Below are positions 33,155 to 34,314 of a stretch of 34,314 nt of DNA, one piece after another. Made by a program: the position numbers and the translations under genes. How positions within the stretch are numbered: position 1 is the first letter of the stretch; each line of letters begins with the position of its first letter. Source of the stretch: an uncultured Acetatifactor sp. (lineage in GTDB: Bacteria > Bacillota > Clostridia > Lachnospirales > Lachnospiraceae). The notes under the pieces are model-generated. The model was not told the DNA's origin. It worked only from the letters and a program-made list of their open reading frames with translations, and searched no databases. The stretch lies in contig CAKSAM010000028.1 of the NCBI GenBank assembly GCA_934436245.1, forward strand, positions 1 through 34,314. Direction: 5' to 3'.

Positions 33155-34314
33155 GTGGCAGATACACAGAACACAAAGGTACAGGAACAGGACATCCACC
33201 AGCTGCTTAAGGTAAAGCGCGAGAAGCTGGCGAACCTGCAGCAGGCAGGCAAGGATCCTTTTCAGATCACCAAATATGATGTGACCCATCACAGCACCGA
33301 TATCAAGAATAATTTCGAGGAACTGGAAGGCAAGACCGTCCGCATCGCCGGACGTGTGATGTCCAAACGTGTCATGGGTAAGGCATCCTTCTGTAATGTA
33401 CAGGATCTGCCCGGCAATATCCAGGTATATGTAGCAAGAGACAGCATCGGAGAAGAGTCCTATGCGGATTTCAAGAAGTACGATGTAGGTGATATCGTAG
33501 GTATCGAAGGTGAAGTCTTCAAGACCAAGACCGGTGAGATCTCCGTACATGCAGCAAAGGTTACATTGCTGTCCAAGAGCTTACAGATCCTGCCTGAGAA
33601 ATTCCACGGCCTGACCAATACCGATATCCGTTATCGTCAGCGTTATACCGACCTGATCATGAATCAGGACGTTAAGGATACTTTCGTAAAGCGTTCCAAA
33701 ATTATCAGCGCCATCCGCCGTTATCTGGACGGACAGGGTTTCCTGGAGGTAGAGACCCCTATGCTGGTATCCAATGCCGGCGGTGCGGCAGCAAGACCTT
33801 TCGAGACCCATTACAATGCGCTGGATGAGGACGTGAAGCTGCGTATCTCCCTGGAATTGTATCTGAAGAGACTGATCGTCGGTGGCATGGAGCGTGTCTT
33901 CGAAATCGGCCGAGTATTCCGTAACGAAGGTCTGGACACCAGACACAATCCGGAATTCACACTGATGGAGCTGTACCAGGCATACACCGACTACTACGGA
34001 ATGATGGATCTGACCGAGAACATGTTCCGCTATGTGGCACAGGAAGTATGCGGTACTACCGTAATCCCTTATGAAGAAGAGACCATTGACCTGGGCAAGC
34101 CTTTTGAGAGACTGACCATGGTAGATGCTGTCAAGAAATACGCAGGCGTTGACTTCGATCAGATTCCCGATACCGCTGCAGCGAAGAAGCTGGCAGACGA
34201 GAAGGGTGTACACTACGAAGAACGTCATGCCAAGGGCGATATCCTGAACCTGTTCTTCGAGGAGTTCGTAGAAGAGCATCTGATCCAGCCCGTATTCATC
34301 ATGGATCATCCGGT
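33155..34314 (+). CDS. lysS: Lysyl-tRNA synthetase, class II (5' part, runs off the window)
   Basis: The first 386 codons are present; the gene continues past the end of the window. It starts with GTG at 33155 (reads MADTQNTKVQEQD), nine bases after AGGAG. The N-terminal anticodon-binding OB domain (about 55-160; VRIAGRVMSKRVMGKASF) is followed by the class II catalytic core. Motif 1 is in GFLEVETPML, followed by GGAAARPFETHYNAL, and motif 2 is GRVFRNEGLDTRHNPEFT. Motif 3 is not yet reached. The enzyme charges tRNA-Lys. Confidence 0.97.
   Translation, partial: MADTQNTKVQEQDIHQLLKVKREKLANLQQAGKDPFQITKYDVTHHSTDIKNNFEELEGKTVRIAGRVMSKRVMGKASFCNVQDLPGNIQVYVARDSIGEESYADFKKYDVGDIVGIEGEVFKTKTGEISVHAAKVTLLSKSLQILPEKFHGLTNTDIRYRQRYTDLIMNQDVKDTFVKRSKIISAIRRYLDGQGFLEVETPMLVSNAGGAAARPFETHYNALDEDVKLRISLELYLKRLIVGGMERVFEIGRVFRNEGLDTRHNPEFTLMELYQAYTDYYGMMDLTENMFRYVAQEVCGTTVIPYEEETIDLGKPFERLTMVDAVKKYAGVDFDQIPDTAAAKKLADEKGVHYEERHAKGDILNLFFEEFVEEHLIQPVFIMDHP

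Overview
The window is chromosomal DNA from a Gram-positive anaerobe of the class Clostridia, most likely a Lachnospiraceae gut bacterium. I infer this from strong Shine-Dalgarno sites (AGGAGG type), sigma-A promoters with 17-base spacers, moderate GC, a clostridial DnaE/PfkA pair, a YesM/YesN-type two-component system, a SleB-like wall hydrolase, a type III pantothenate kinase, and several small proteins I know only from this group. I cannot name the species. All genes except the first lie on the plus strand. I see no tRNA, rRNA, CRISPR array, insertion sequence or phage gene.

Layout. (1) 1-1130: ribosomal protein L25/Ctc on the minus strand with promoter and terminator, then a 387-base divergent gap. 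(2) 1131-3430: thrH, an RsmH-like 16S rRNA methyltransferase and a small unknown gene. (3) 3448-8398: dnaE and pfkA, each with its own promoter. (4) 8590-11562: a TrmH-family methyltransferase, proC, and a secreted SH3/SleB-like wall hydrolase. (5) 11700-13299: an NfeD/SPFH membrane-microdomain pair. (6) 13314-20897: sensor kinase, AraC-type response regulator, lipoprotein binding protein, fused double permease, ATPase and an MgtC-family protein. (7) 20919-24302: argF, birA, a small acidic protein and coaX, tightly packed. (8) 24318-30540: four tandem paralogous membrane proteins of about 515 residues that look like GT-C glycosyltransferases. (9) 30574-34314: dusB, an unknown gene, greA and the start of lysS.

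How the genes work together. Region 6 reads as one sensing and uptake unit. The kinase and regulator are co-transcribed. Between the regulator gene and the binding-protein gene sits a pair of direct repeats exactly 21 bases apart, just upstream of a promoter, as expected for an AraC-family activator site. A hairpin with a U-rich tail between the binding protein and the permease probably lowers expression of the membrane components. MgtC overlaps the ATPase gene and appears to belong to the same transcript.

The most unusual part is the four-gene membrane array between coaX and dusB. All four proteins carry Asp-Gln at residues 105-106 and a Trp-Glu...Ser-Arg-Tyr-Val-Tyr-Pro-Tyr block near residue 471. 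Three share an almost identical N-terminal segment. They are packed with gaps of 9 and 0 bases and an 8-base overlap. A full-consensus promoter (TTGACA, 17 bases, TATAAT) inside the end of the gene before greA would keep greA-lysS transcription independent of this array.
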